64,000 nucleotides of DNA from Gammaproteobacteria bacterium 53_120_T64. GTDB taxonomy: Bacteria > Pseudomonadota > Gammaproteobacteria > Pseudomonadales > Porticoccaceae. Below the pieces are notes generated by a model. It made no database searches. It was not told the DNA's origin and saw only the letters and a list, made by a program, of their open reading frames with translations. The position numbers and the translations under genes are program-made. Shown here piece after piece: positions 49,116 to 58,187 of the stretch (its first letter is position 1; each line of letters opens with the position of its first letter). The stretch lies in contig MAAT01000008.1 of the NCBI GenBank assembly GCA_002162815.1, forward strand, positions 62,001 through 126,000. The letters run 5' to 3'.

Positions 49116-49840
49116 TGGCCCAGTTACATGCCCTGAACTTGGCCAAGAGCTACAAAAAGCGCTCGGTGGTTAGCGATGTTTCCCTATCTGTCGCCAGTGG
49201 CCAGATCGTCGGCCTCCTCGGCCCCAACGGTGCCGGAAAAACCACCTGCTTTTATATGATTGTCGGCTTGGTGAAGCAGGATGCCGGACGCATTATGATC
49301 GATGACGAGGACATCACCCATCTACCCATGCACCTGCGGGCGCGGCGCGGCATTGGCTACCTACCCCAGGAGGCCTCGGTATTTCGCCGTCTCACGGTGG
49401 AGAAGAATATCCTCGCCATCCTAGAAACCCGCGCTCAACTCAGCGCCGTACAGCGTCAGCAAAAACTGGAAGAATTATTACACGAACTCCACATTACCCA
49501 TATCCGCAGTAGCCAGGGCATGAGCCTCTCTGGCGGCGAGCGACGGCGCGTCGAAATTGCCCGCGCACTGGCCATGGAACCCGCCTTTATCTTGCTCGAC
49601 GAACCCTTTGCCGGTGTCGACCCGATCTCGGTGAATGATATTAAGTCCATTATCTGCCACCTCAAGGAGCGCGGTATTGGCGTGCTCATTACCGACCACA
49701 ACGTCAGAGAAACCCTCGACATCTGCGAGCATGCCTACATCGTCAACGATGGCCACGTTCTCGCCGAAGGCAGCGCCAGCGAGATCCTCGCCAACCCCGA
49801 TGTGCGCCGCGTCTACCTCGGCGATAACTTCTCCCTGTAA
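49115..49840 (+). CDS. lptB: LPS export ATPase LptB
   Basis: 241 residues. The cytoplasmic ATPase dimer of the LptB2FG complex. Walker [11 protein letters not shown]-loop [14 protein letters not shown], signature [15 protein letters not shown], Walker [14 protein letters not shown] and the switch His in TDHNVRETL are all present. The start codon overlaps the lptA stop (TAATG), implying coupling. The gene is followed by 150 bp that hold the rpoN promoters. Confidence 0.97.
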   Translation: MAQLHALNLAKSYKKRSVVSDVSLSVASGQIVGLLGPNGAGKTTCFYMIVGLVKQDAGRIMIDDEDITHLPMHLRARRGIGYLPQEASVFRRLTVEKNILAILETRAQLSAVQRQQKLEELLHELHITHIRSSQGMSLSGGERRRVEIARALAMEPAFILLDEPFAGVDPISVNDIKSIICHLKERGIGVLITDHNVRETLDICEHAYIVNDGHVLAEGSASEILANPDVRRVYLGDNFSL

Positions 49841-49903
49841 GCGCCTTAACTCAGCCACAAGAACCGCCGCCAAGGTGCAGCAAGTGATGTTTGTCAAGCT
49901 TGC

Positions 49904-49917
49904 GGCACATTACTTGC
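49904..49917 (+). promoter_or_regulatory. Sigma-54-like -24/-12 element before rpoN
   Basis: GGCAC at 49904-49908 and TTGCA at 49914-49918 put GG and GC exactly 12 bp apart, matching the core of the sigma-54 consensus (TGGCAC-N5-TTGCA) with only the first T replaced by C. It lies 74-87 bp before the rpoN ATG. Confidence 0.45.
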
Positions 49918-49924
49918 AGTGCAA

Positions 49925-49953
49925 TTGATCCTCGGCCAGACTCGGTCTACACT
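49925..49953 (+). promoter_or_regulatory. Sigma-70-type promoter for rpoN
   Basis: TTGATC at 49925-49930 and TACACT at 49948-49953 are 17 bp apart, a fair sigma-70 match, about 38 bp before the rpoN ATG. It begins just after the sigma-54-like element, so the two start regions would overlap. Confidence 0.5.
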
Positions 49954-49990
49954 CTAGTTATCAATTAATAAAAAGTGGCATTAGCATTAC

Positions 49991-51616
49991 ATGAAACAAA
50001 GCTTGCAACTCCGCATGGGTCAACAACTGTCGATGACCCCACAATTACAGCAAGCCATCAAGTTGCTCCAACTCTCGTCCCTCGACCTACACCTGGAAAT
50101 TCAGCAAACCCTGTACTCCAACCCGCTGCTCGAAATGGTCGAAGAACTCGAGCCAGAGCCCGAAGAAGTCTCCAACGAACAGCTCGCCAACGAGGTCGCC
50201 GACAACGGCGACACCCCCGACGAATGGAGCAAGGAAATACCCAACGAACTGCCGGTCGATGCCCAGTGGGATGATATTTACCCGGCGGCGCCGAGCGCCA
50301 GCGCCGCAGCACCGAGCAGTGACAACCGCGATTTCGAAAGCTACCACAGCGTCACCGAGTCCCTACAGGACCACTTGCTCTGGCAGCTCAACCTAACGCC
50401 GATGTCCGACCTCGACCGCCTGATTGCCACCACCCTGATCGACAATATTGATGATAACGGCTTTCTCGAAACCGCCGTTGAAGAGCTCTGGCAATCTCTG
50501 CTGCAAAGCCTGACACAACAGCAGCCCGCGAGTGCCCGCCAAGCCAATGGCGAAAATGGCAGCGTCGATAACCAGACAGCGCTAGAAAATGCCTTTCAGC
50601 GCAGTGATAGCAGTCGCGCCACGAATCCGGCAGAGCTCGCCTCCCCGGATGTCGAGTCGCTGGAAGAGAGTGACGAGGTCCTGCAGTTTGCAGAAGTCAT
50701 CGCCGTGCTGCACCGTATCCAGCAGTTCGACCCCCCCGGGGTCGCCGCCAGTGATCTCAGTGAGTGCCTGTTAATTCAACTCAAACAACTGAGCCCGGAA
50801 ACGGCCTATCTCGATGAGGCCAAGCTACTCAGCGACAAATTTCTCGACCTTGTGGCCGAGCGCAACTACGCCCTACTGAGCCGTAAAACCGGCCTCACCC
50901 AGGACGCACTCGAGGCCGCAGTCCAACTTATTCAAACGCTCTCACCGCGCCCCGGTGAGTGTATCGCCAGCGGCGATGCCGACTATGTAGTGCCCGATGC
51001 CAGCGTGCAGAAAATCCACGGCCACTGGCTGGTAACGTTAAACGGCGATATCGCACCGCGACTGTGTATCAACCAAGAGTACGCAGGGCTGGTCAAGCGC
51101 GCCAATAACAGCGATGACAATACCTTCCTACGCAATAATTTACAGGAGGCACGCTGGTTTTTACGCAGTCTCGAAAGCCGCAATGAAACCCTGTTGCGCG
51201 TCAGCCGCTGCATTGTTGAAATGCAACAGGACTTCCTCGAGCAGGGCCCCGAGGCGATGAAACCCCTGGTGCTCGCCGATATCGCCGAGCAACTCGAATT
51301 GCACGAATCGACCATTTCGCGCGTCACCACACAAAAGTATCTCGACACGCCACGGGGCATTTTCGAGCTCAAATATTTCTTTTCCAGCCACGTTAGTACG
51401 GCCGGAGGCGGCGAGTGCTCTTCAACGGCAATTCGCGCCATGCTCAAACGCATCATCGCCGACGAGCCCACCAGCAAACCCTTCAGCGACAGCAAACTGG
51501 CTATTATGCTACAGGCAGAAGGTATTCAAGTGGCCCGTCGCACCGTCGCCAAATACAGGGAAAGTATCAATATTCCCTCATCCAGTGATCGCAAACGCTT
51601 TAAGCAGAGTCACTAA
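49991..51616 (+). CDS. rpoN: RNA polymerase sigma-54 factor
   Basis: 541 residues. Region I is Gln/Leu-rich (LQLRMGQQLSMTPQLQQAI), the part that contacts activators. Region II is acidic (about 48-110). The core-binding domain is in the middle, and the C-terminus has the helix-turn-helix region and the RpoN box ARRTVAKYRE (about 519-528) that reads the -24 element. It directs nitrogen, motility and other stress genes with AAA+ activators. It leads the rpoN-hpf-ptsN-rapZ-npr series and is 150 bp after lptB. Confidence 0.98.
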   Translation: MKQSLQLRMGQQLSMTPQLQQAIKLLQLSSLDLHLEIQQTLYSNPLLEMVEELEPEPEEVSNEQLANEVADNGDTPDEWSKEIPNELPVDAQWDDIYPAAPSASAAAPSSDNRDFESYHSVTESLQDHLLWQLNLTPMSDLDRLIATTLIDNIDDNGFLETAVEELWQSLLQSLTQQQPASARQANGENGSVDNQTALENAFQRSDSSRATNPAELASPDVESLEESDEVLQFAEVIAVLHRIQQFDPPGVAASDLSECLLIQLKQLSPETAYLDEAKLLSDKFLDLVAERNYALLSRKTGLTQDALEAAVQLIQTLSPRPGECIASGDADYVVPDASVQKIHGHWLVTLNGDIAPRLCINQEYAGLVKRANNSDDNTFLRNNLQEARWFLRSLESRNETLLRVSRCIVEMQQDFLEQGPEAMKPLVLADIAEQLELHESTISRVTTQKYLDTPRGIFELKYFFSSHVSTAGGGECSSTAIRAMLKRIIADEPTSKPFSDSKLAIMLQAEGIQVARRTVAKYRESINIPSSSDRKRFKQSH

Positions 51617-51658
51617 TTTGCCGTCACTAACCTCAAACCTCACCCCCAGGAGCAGCGC

Positions 51659-51946
51659 ATGCAATTAAGCATTAGTGGACATCACCTCGATATCACCGAC
51701 GCCATCCATGGCTACGTCACCAGCAAGCTCACCCGACTCGAACACCACAACGACAAAATCACCAGTGTCGCGGTCATCCTCTCTGTCGACAAACTGGTAC
51801 AAAAGGCCGAGGCCACCATTCATGCCAGCGGTAGCGAACTCTTCGCCCACTGCGAGAACGACGATCTTTACGCCGCCATTGACGGCCTCGCCGACAAGCT
51901 CGACCGCCAGCTGATCAAGCGCAAAGAAAAACTCAGGGGTCGTTAG
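51659..51946 (+). CDS. hpf: Ribosome hibernation promoting factor, short form
   Basis: 95 residues. It binds the 30S decoding centre in stationary phase and, with RMF, helps form inactive 100S ribosomes. Seen: LSISGHHLDITDAIHGYVTSK, the basic-patch region and LYAAIDGLADKLDRQLIKRK at the end. The length matches the short Hpf/YhbH rather than the long form. It lies 42 bp after rpoN. Confidence 0.96.
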   Translation: MQLSISGHHLDITDAIHGYVTSKLTRLEHHNDKITSVAVILSVDKLVQKAEATIHASGSELFAHCENDDLYAAIDGLADKLDRQLIKRKEKLRGR

Positions 51947-51983
51947 TCTTTTGTTATGAATTATCTCCTGTGAAGCCTAAGCT

Positions 51984-52436
51984 ATGAAGATTGTCGACGT
52001 CCTCTCTCCCGACAGAACCCACTGTAATGCACCCGGTGTCAGCAAGAAGCGGGTGCTGGAATTTATTGCCGATTTTTTCTCCGAGCACACCGATTTCATT
52101 GATGCCAACCATCTCTACCAGGAGCTGATCAGTCGCGAGCGGCTCGGCAGCACGGGCATTGGCGAAGGTATCGCCGTGCCCCACTGCCGCCTCAGCGGTT
52201 GCCCGCGCATCACCGGCATCCTGCTCAAGCTCGACAGCCCCGTGGATTTCGATGCCATTGATGGCGAACCCATCGATTTGATTTTCGCCCTGGTGGTACC
52301 CGACGAGCAAAATGACGAACATCTGGAAACGCTCTCGGCGATCGCCGAATTACTGCAGTGCGGCGCCGTGCGCCAGCAACTGCGCAACTGTTCCAATAGC
52401 GATAAGCTCTACCAAATAGCCACCGGCGCGCAATAG
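51984..52436 (+). CDS. ptsN: PTS IIA-like nitrogen regulatory protein
   Basis: 150 residues. EIIA-Ntr is the last phospho-acceptor of the nitrogen-related PTS chain (PtsP, NPr, PtsN) and controls potassium uptake and other pathways by protein contact. Seen: GSTGIGEGIAVPHCRLSGC with the phosphorylated His (near 72), and LIFALVVPDEQNDEHL. It is 37 bp after hpf and one base before rapZ. Confidence 0.96.
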   Translation: MKIVDVLSPDRTHCNAPGVSKKRVLEFIADFFSEHTDFIDANHLYQELISRERLGSTGIGEGIAVPHCRLSGCPRITGILLKLDSPVDFDAIDGEPIDLIFALVVPDEQNDEHLETLSAIAELLQCGAVRQQLRNCSNSDKLYQIATGAQ

Positions 52437-52437
52437 C

Positions 52438-53337
52438 ATGCCCCCCCCTGCGGAGCCCGCCGACAGCCACAACGACACCCGCCTGATCGTTATCAGCGGG
52501 CGTTCCGGCTCCGGTAAAAGCACCGCTCTGCACGTCCTCGAAGACGTCGGCTTTACCTGTATCGACAATTTGCCCGCCAGTATGCTGGTCAGCTTACTGG
52601 AGCAAATACGTCAACACCGCGCCCAAGAGGCGCCGAAAATTGCCGTCGGCATCGACGCCCGCAACCTGCTCGGCAAACTGCAACAACTGCCCGAGATCCT
52701 CGCCAAACTCAGCGAATCCGGCATTCACTGTGAAGTGCTGTTTCTCGACGCACGCACCCCGAGCCTGATCCGCCGCTTTAGCGAGACCCGGCGCCGCCAC
52801 CCCCTGAGTTCAGCGACGGTCGACCTGAAGCAGGCGATTGCCCTCGAGCGCACGCTGCTCGACCCGATTGCCGCCATTGCCAGCCGCCACATCGACACCA
52901 GCAATATGACCCTGCACCAGTTGCGCGATCTGATCAAAAAGCAGATCGCGCCGGGCAAGGGCGACGCTATGGCGGTGGTCTTTCAATCCTTTGCCTTTAA
53001 GCACGGCGTGCCCAGTGATGCCGATTTTGTCTTCGATGTGCGCTGCCTGCCCAACCCCTACTGGAAAACCGAGCTACGCGCCTTCAACGGCAACGACCAG
53101 CCAGTGATTGAATTTCTCGACTCCCAGGTCGATGTCGCCGCCATGCTGGCCGACCTCAATGGCTTTCTGAGCCGCTGGATCCCGCGCTTTCTGGCCACCA
53201 ATCGCAGCTATTTGACCATCGCCATTGGCTGTACCGGCGGCCAGCATCGTTCGGTGTATATCGCCAACCAACTCGCTGAGCAGTTCCGCCCCCAATTTGG
53301 CAATATTCACGTCCAGCACCGCGAGCAAGACAATTAA
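52438..53337 (+). CDS. rapZ: RNase adapter protein RapZ
   Basis: 299 residues from the ATG at 52438. It has an N-terminal P-loop (VISGRSGSGKSTALHVLED, near 20-36) and VGIDARN, and a C-terminal domain with VFDVRCLPNPYW and IAIGCTGGQHRSVYIA. RapZ binds the small RNA GlmZ and targets it to RNase E, so linking to glucosamine-6-phosphate levels in enterobacteria; whether the target is the same here is unknown. It is one base after ptsN. Confidence 0.97.
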   Translation: MPPPAEPADSHNDTRLIVISGRSGSGKSTALHVLEDVGFTCIDNLPASMLVSLLEQIRQHRAQEAPKIAVGIDARNLLGKLQQLPEILAKLSESGIHCEVLFLDARTPSLIRRFSETRRRHPLSSATVDLKQAIALERTLLDPIAAIASRHIDTSNMTLHQLRDLIKKQIAPGKGDAMAVVFQSFAFKHGVPSDADFVFDVRCLPNPYWKTELRAFNGNDQPVIEFLDSQVDVAAMLADLNGFLSRWIPRFLATNRSYLTIAIGCTGGQHRSVYIANQLAEQFRPQFGNIHVQHREQDN

Positions 53338-53413
53338 GCCGATGCCGTTTTCTCACAGACAAAACCCATGCCAAACTTGACAGGCAGGGCATCGTCATGG
53401 CATTTACTAGCCC

Positions 53414-53683
53414 ATGATTAAAGACGAACTGAAGATTATCAACCAACTCGGCCTCCACGCCCGCGCCGCCGCCAAACTAGCGACCGCCTGCAATCGCTTT
53501 GCCTGCAGTATTAAAACCGGCCACGACGGCAAACTGATCGATGCCAAAAGCGTGATGTCCCTAATGCTACTGGCTGCCGGTCAGGGCACGATGCTGAATT
53601 TTGAGTTTGACGGTGACGACGAAATGAAGGCCCACAAGCAAGTCAAAGACCTGCTCGCCGACTATTTTGGCGAAGGTCAGTAG
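53414..53683 (+). CDS. npr: Phosphocarrier protein NPr
   Basis: 89 residues, an HPr-like phosphocarrier. It relays phosphate from PtsP to PtsN. Seen: NQLGLHARAAAKLATAC with the active-site His (near 16), and DAKSVMSLMLLAAGQGTML with the second HPr motif around Ser. It ends the rpoN-hpf-ptsN-rapZ-npr series, the same order as in E. coli. Confidence 0.96.
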   Translation: MIKDELKIINQLGLHARAAAKLATACNRFACSIKTGHDGKLIDAKSVMSLMLLAAGQGTMLNFEFDGDDEMKAHKQVKDLLADYFGEGQ

Positions 53684-53838
53684 TCACAACCGTTCTGCGC
53701 CAAGTTTCACGCCTTCTCTGCCCTCCGTGTGAGCCCTACCCTATAAATCATCAAGCCCTCTGCGTACACTAGGCCTTAGTCGATTGATCGCTAACCACCA
53801 CCTCTCTTAGTCCTCCCGCAATAGGAGTCCAGCCGCGC

Positions 53839-55197
53839 ATGCAGGCCAATCACAATACCGACCGGCTGTCTCTGCTGGCGCTGCTGTCCGAGGACATCCT
53901 CGACCCCAACAGCCTCCACCAAATGCGTCATATGATCAATAATATGATGCCGGCGGATATCGCCCATTATATCGAGTCCGCGCCCCGCCGAGTGCGCCGC
54001 CTGCTCTGGGAGCTGGTCGATGATGAGGTCGAAGGCGAGGTGCTGGCCGACCTTAGCGAAGACCTGCAGCAAGAATTCCTACGCCGCATGAGCAGCGAGC
54101 AAATGGCCACCCTGGTCGCCGGCCTCGACCCCGATGAAGTCGCCGATATTCTGCAGCAACTGCCCGGGCACCTGATCCCCAAAGTCCTGCAAACCATGGG
54201 CGAGCAGGACCGCCAGCGGGTGGAGACCGTCCTCACCTACGACGAGGACAGCGCCGGTGGTTTGATGGACACCGACACCATTACCGTGCGCCCCGATTTA
54301 ACCGTCGATGCGGTGCTGCGCTATTTGCGTCGCCACGACGAACTACCCGAAGCCACCGATAGCATCTTTGTTGTCAACCGCCGCGATACGTTTCTCGGCA
54401 CCCTGAGCCTCAGTAAACTGCTCACCGCCAGCCCCAGCACCACCGTGCGCGAAATCATGAACACCAATATTCAGGGCATCGCCGCGACCATGGACGCCTC
54501 TCACGTCGCCCACCTGTTTGAGCGCCACGATTGGGTCTCTGCACCGGTCGTGGATAAGGCCGGGCGCCTGCTCGGTCGCATCACCATCGATGATGTGGTC
54601 GACGTGATTATCGACGACGCCGAACACTCGCTGTTGAGCCTCGCCGGTCTCAGTGACGAAGAGGAGACCTTTTCCTCGGTGCTACGCTCCGCACCCCGCC
54701 GCGCGGTGTGGCTGGGCATTAACCTGTTTACCGCCGTGCTCGCCTCTGCGGTCATCAGTATGTTTCAGGCCACCCTCGAGCAAGTCGTGGCCCTAGCCAT
54801 TTTGATGCCCATCGTCGCCAGCATGGGTGGCGTCGCGGGCAGTCAAACCTTAACGGTGGTCATTCGGGGCATGGCCCTGGGCCAAATCAATCGCAATAAC
54901 CTGCGCTGGCTGGTCAATAAAGAGCTTCTTACCGGAGCAATCAACGCCGTACTCTGGGCAGCGGTGATTGGTGTTTTTGCCGCCTGGTGGTTTGAAGCGC
55001 CGATGATAGGGCTGATCATTGGCGCCGCTATGGTCATCAACCTGCTCACCGCAGCCCTCGTCGGTGCCCTGTTACCGGTATTTTTAAAATCGATACGTAT
55101 CGATCCCGCCCTCGCCGGTAGTGTTATGCTGACCACCGTGACCGATGTCATTGGCTTTCTGTCCTTTCTCGGCCTGGCGACCCTTTTTTACTTATAG
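53839..55197 (+). CDS. mgtE: Magnesium transporter MgtE
   Basis: 452 residues. The N-terminal helical N domain (about 1-130) with LADLSEDLQQEFLRRM and LDPDEVADILQQLP is followed by two CBS domains (about 135-255) containing YDEDSAGGLMDTD and VDKAGRLLGRITIDDVVDVI. A C-terminal transmembrane pore domain has five helices, including MPIVASMGGVAGSQTLTVVIRG. The cytoplasmic domain senses Mg2+ and closes the channel. RBS-like AATAGGAGT precedes the ATG. Confidence 0.96.
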   Translation: MQANHNTDRLSLLALLSEDILDPNSLHQMRHMINNMMPADIAHYIESAPRRVRRLLWELVDDEVEGEVLADLSEDLQQEFLRRMSSEQMATLVAGLDPDEVADILQQLPGHLIPKVLQTMGEQDRQRVETVLTYDEDSAGGLMDTDTITVRPDLTVDAVLRYLRRHDELPEATDSIFVVNRRDTFLGTLSLSKLLTASPSTTVREIMNTNIQGIAATMDASHVAHLFERHDWVSAPVVDKAGRLLGRITIDDVVDVIIDDAEHSLLSLAGLSDEEETFSSVLRSAPRRAVWLGINLFTAVLASAVISMFQATLEQVVALAILMPIVASMGGVAGSQTLTVVIRGMALGQINRNNLRWLVNKELLTGAINAVLWAAVIGVFAAWWFEAPMIGLIIGAAMVINLLTAALVGALLPVFLKSIRIDPALAGSVMLTTVTDVIGFLSFLGLATLFYL

Positions 55198-55257
55198 GGC
55201 GTTTATCTTTAAACGACGCCAGTACTTTCATTAACCGACCCGCTGTGCAGCCCCTTT

Positions 55258-55821
55258 ATGTCAAAAAAAAACCACAAACGCCCCGCTCGAATCGACACTA
55301 AAAGCAGCGAAACCGATGCTGAGTCTACAGCTGACGAAGTGGAATTTATCAGTAAATCCTCCCGCAAACGGGAAATGACCGCGCTGCAAAAAACCGGCGA
55401 GGCGATGCTTGCCCTGCCCGCTAAACAGTTTGCCAAAGTACCCATTACCCCACTCTTGCGCGAAGCTCTGGAGCTGGCCGCCACCCTGAAAAACCGCGAG
55501 GGTAAGCGGCGGCAAATGCAGTACGTCGGCAAGCTAATGCGCAGCGAAGACCACGAAAAAATCACTGCAGTATTGGCCTCGTTTGACGAAAATAGCCGCA
55601 CCTTTCGCCTGCAGTTTGAACGCCTGGAAAAACTCCGCGATGAATTGATCGACGGCGACACAGAGGCCCTCACCCATATTCTCGAACAGCACCCCGTGCT
55701 TGAACGCCAGCATTTGCGCCAGTTGATTCGCCAAGCCAGTAAAGAGCGCGAGCAAAACAAGGGCCCGGCGGCGAGCCGTAAACTGTTCAAGTATTTGCGC
55801 TTAGCGATTCTCGAGCAATAG
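55258..55821 (+). CDS. darP: Ribosome-associated protein DarP (YjgA)
   Basis: 187 residues. Helical, highly charged DUF615 family protein, which binds 50S precursors and aids their late assembly in E. coli. Seen: EEFISKSSRKREMTALQKTG-type (SKSSRKREMTALQ), GEAMLALPAKQFAKVPI and REGKRRQMQYVGKLMR, the most conserved part. The C-terminus has RQHLRQLIRQASKEREQNK-like sequence (LIRQASKEREQN). A plus-strand gene is chosen over an equally long minus-strand frame because of these motifs. The usual pmbA neighbour is not adjacent. Confidence 0.93.
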   Translation: MSKKNHKRPARIDTKSSETDAESTADEVEFISKSSRKREMTALQKTGEAMLALPAKQFAKVPITPLLREALELAATLKNREGKRRQMQYVGKLMRSEDHEKITAVLASFDENSRTFRLQFERLEKLRDELIDGDTEALTHILEQHPVLERQHLRQLIRQASKEREQNKGPAASRKLFKYLRLAILEQ

Positions 55822-55918
55822 CCTTGCGTCTCTCAAACTGAGCCGCTTACTGAGCCGTGACAACAGCCTCTTACTACAAAGAACTCTCTAACGATAAGAA
55901 AAGTAACCGGACGGCAAT

Positions 55919-56692
55919 ATGAACAACAGCAGCGCAATACTGATCAGTCTGAACCGGGGCATCGGCACCATTACGCTAAACCGGCCCGATAAAAAAAACG
56001 CCCTGACTCGCGAGATGTATGCCGCCATCAGCGACCTCATTCGCCAAGCCGACACCGACCCCGAACTGCGGGTGATTGTAATTACCGGCGCCGGCGGCGA
56101 CTTCAGCGCCGGCAACGACCTCAATGACTTTCTCGACAACCCCGATACCGGCAGCGACTCGGCCACCGCCGACTTCCTCTTAACACTGGCCGAAACCACC
56201 GTGCCGATTGTCGCCGCTGTCAATGGCCTCGCTATCGGCGTCGGCACCACTCTGCTCGCCCACTGCGACTTTGTCTACGCCGACCCCGCCGCCAAATTTA
56301 GCCTGCCCTTTATCAACCTGGCACTGGTGCCCGAGGCCGGCTCATCGCAAACCCTGGTGCAAATGGCCGGTTACCACAAGGCCGCAGAACTGTTGATGTT
56401 GGGGGAGGCCTTTGATGCCCCTAGCGCCGAGGCCATGGGCTTGGTCAATAAAGTCTGCGCCTCCGGTGAAGCCCTGACACAGGCCATGGCGACAGCCGAG
56501 CGACTCGCCGCTAAATCCCGCACCGCCCTGCGCCACACTAAAGCGCTGATGAAGCGACCCGGCGAGCCGATTGGTGAGCGTATCTATGCCGAGTTGAATA
56601 TTTTCTCCCGCCTGCTGAAAACCGAGGCGCCGCGAGAAATCATGGGCGCCTTTGTCGAAAAGCGCGATATCGACCCCGATAAGATTGACTAA
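55919..56692 (+). CDS. Enoyl-CoA hydratase/isomerase family protein
   Basis: 257 residues forming one crotonase domain. Seen: GIGTITLNRPDKKNALT, VIVITGAGGDFSAGNDLNDF with the oxyanion-hole Gly/Ala, VAAVNGLAIGVGTTLLAHCD with the second oxyanion Gly, and LPFINLALVPEAGSSQTL with the first catalytic Glu. The second Glu position of true hydratases does not clearly match, so it may be an isomerase. The substrate is unknown. Upstream of an FAD-dependent dehydrogenase gene by 21 bp on the same strand. Confidence 0.9.
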   Translation: MNNSSAILISLNRGIGTITLNRPDKKNALTREMYAAISDLIRQADTDPELRVIVITGAGGDFSAGNDLNDFLDNPDTGSDSATADFLLTLAETTVPIVAAVNGLAIGVGTTLLAHCDFVYADPAAKFSLPFINLALVPEAGSSQTLVQMAGYHKAAELLMLGEAFDAPSAEAMGLVNKVCASGEALTQAMATAERLAAKSRTALRHTKALMKRPGEPIGERIYAELNIFSRLLKTEAPREIMGAFVEKRDIDPDKID

Positions 56693-56713
56693 AGACAAAG
56701 CCACGACAAAACG

Positions 56714-58084
56714 ATGGACCTCATCCGCGAACAATTAATAGCCCTACTCGGCCCCAGTGGCGTAGTCGAGGCACCGCGTATTTCCGCCGTCGGCAATTGG
56801 CGCGGTCACCCCTACAACAGCCCCCTATTGCTACGCCCAGAAACCACGGAGCAGGTCGCTGCCATTTTGCGCCTCTGTAATCAGCACCAGCAGGCCGTGG
56901 TAGTGCACGGCGGCCTCAGTGGCATGGTCGGCGGCACCAGTAGCGGCGAGGATGAAATATGCCTCAACCTGGAGCGCCTGCAAAAGATTGAAAGTATCGA
57001 CAAACTCGGCCGCACCATGACCGTAGAAAGCGGCGTGCGCCTGCAGGCAGTTCAGGAGGCCGCAGCGGCCGCAGAGCTATTTTTCGCCCTCGACCTCGGC
57101 GCCCGTGGCTCGGCCACCATCGGCGGTAATATCGCCACCAATGCCGGTGGCAATCAGGTGATTCGCTACGGTATGGCGCGCGAACAGGTACTGGGCCTCG
57201 AAGTGGTGCTGGCCGACGGCACTATCCTATCGTCGCTGAACCACCTGCTAAAGAACAATGCCGGCTACGATTTAAAGCAATTATTTATTGGCTCCGAGGG
57301 CACCCTCGGCATCATCACCAAGGCCGTGCTACGCCTGCGCCCAGCCATGCCGGCGCGCAATACCGCCCTGGTCGCCACCGACCAGTTCGACAAACTACCC
57401 CGTTTGCTCAGCCATATCGAAAGCGCTCTCGGCGGTAAACTCAGCGCCTTCGAGGCGATCTGGGACAGCTACTACCAACTCGCCACCCAGGGCCCTCACC
57501 TTGGCGCGCCGCCACTTGCCCAGCGCCACCCCTACTACGCCCTGATTGAATCCTCCGGTAGCGATGCCGAATCAGAAGCTGAGGTCTTTCTCGCCGCTCT
57601 TGAAAGTGCCCTCAATGCAGACCTCATTCAAGACGCCGTGCTGGCAAAATCTGAGAAGGAGCAGGATGCCCTGTGGGCAATACGCGACAATATTGACGCC
57701 CTCGCCGCCATCGCCCCGGTGATTATTTTTGATGTCGGCCTACCCATCGGCGCCATGGAAGCCTACCTCAAGCATATTGAAACGGAATTAAAGAGCCAGC
57801 TTGGGCTGAATAAAATTGCCGTCTTTGGCCACCTCGGGGATAGTAATTTACACATTGTGGTCGGCACCGAAAGCGAAGACCTCGATATTTATCACCGCGT
57901 TGAAGACATACTCTACGCCCCCCTGCAGGCACTGGGCGGTAGTATTTCAGCGGAGCACGGTATCGGCCTAGAGAAAAAACGCTATTTGCACTACAGCCGC
58001 AACGCCGAAGAAATCGCCACCATGGCGCTATTAAAAAGAACCTTTGACCCCAACAACATTCTCAACCCGGGCAAGATTTTTTGA
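56714..58084 (+). CDS. FAD-linked D-2-hydroxy acid dehydrogenase (GlcD/D2HGDH family)
   Basis: 456 residues. The FAD-binding PCMH domain has VVHGGLSGMVGGTSSGED, LGARGSATIGGNIATNAGGN, LGLEVVLADG and GSEGTLGIITKAVLRLRPA. The C-terminal cap and FAD-oxidase_C domain has FGHLGDSNLHIVVG with the metal-ligand His, SAEHGIGLEKKRYL and NPGKIF. Enzymes of this form oxidise D-lactate, D-2-hydroxyglutarate or related acids and pass electrons to the respiratory chain or an ETF. Substrate is unassigned. It lies 21 bp after the enoyl-CoA hydratase gene. Confidence 0.9.
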   Translation: MDLIREQLIALLGPSGVVEAPRISAVGNWRGHPYNSPLLLRPETTEQVAAILRLCNQHQQAVVVHGGLSGMVGGTSSGEDEICLNLERLQKIESIDKLGRTMTVESGVRLQAVQEAAAAAELFFALDLGARGSATIGGNIATNAGGNQVIRYGMAREQVLGLEVVLADGTILSSLNHLLKNNAGYDLKQLFIGSEGTLGIITKAVLRLRPAMPARNTALVATDQFDKLPRLLSHIESALGGKLSAFEAIWDSYYQLATQGPHLGAPPLAQRHPYYALIESSGSDAESEAEVFLAALESALNADLIQDAVLAKSEKEQDALWAIRDNIDALAAIAPVIIFDVGLPIGAMEAYLKHIETELKSQLGLNKIAVFGHLGDSNLHIVVGTESEDLDIYHRVEDILYAPLQALGGSISAEHGIGLEKKRYLHYSRNAEEIATMALLKRTFDPNNILNPGKIF

Positions 58085-58187
58085 GTGTTACGCTCTGCAG
58101 AGCTTAAATAAACAGCGCCCCAAGCCCTGTATAGGACACCGCGAACGTCAGTACACCAAGGGCTATTACGCTAGCAAGACAGCGCTA

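Noticed and set aside
55209-55790. Minus-strand 193-codon frame opposite darP
   Set aside because: The plus-strand frame has clear DUF615 motifs and normal length. The minus frame is Ser/Arg-rich and typical of a shadow.
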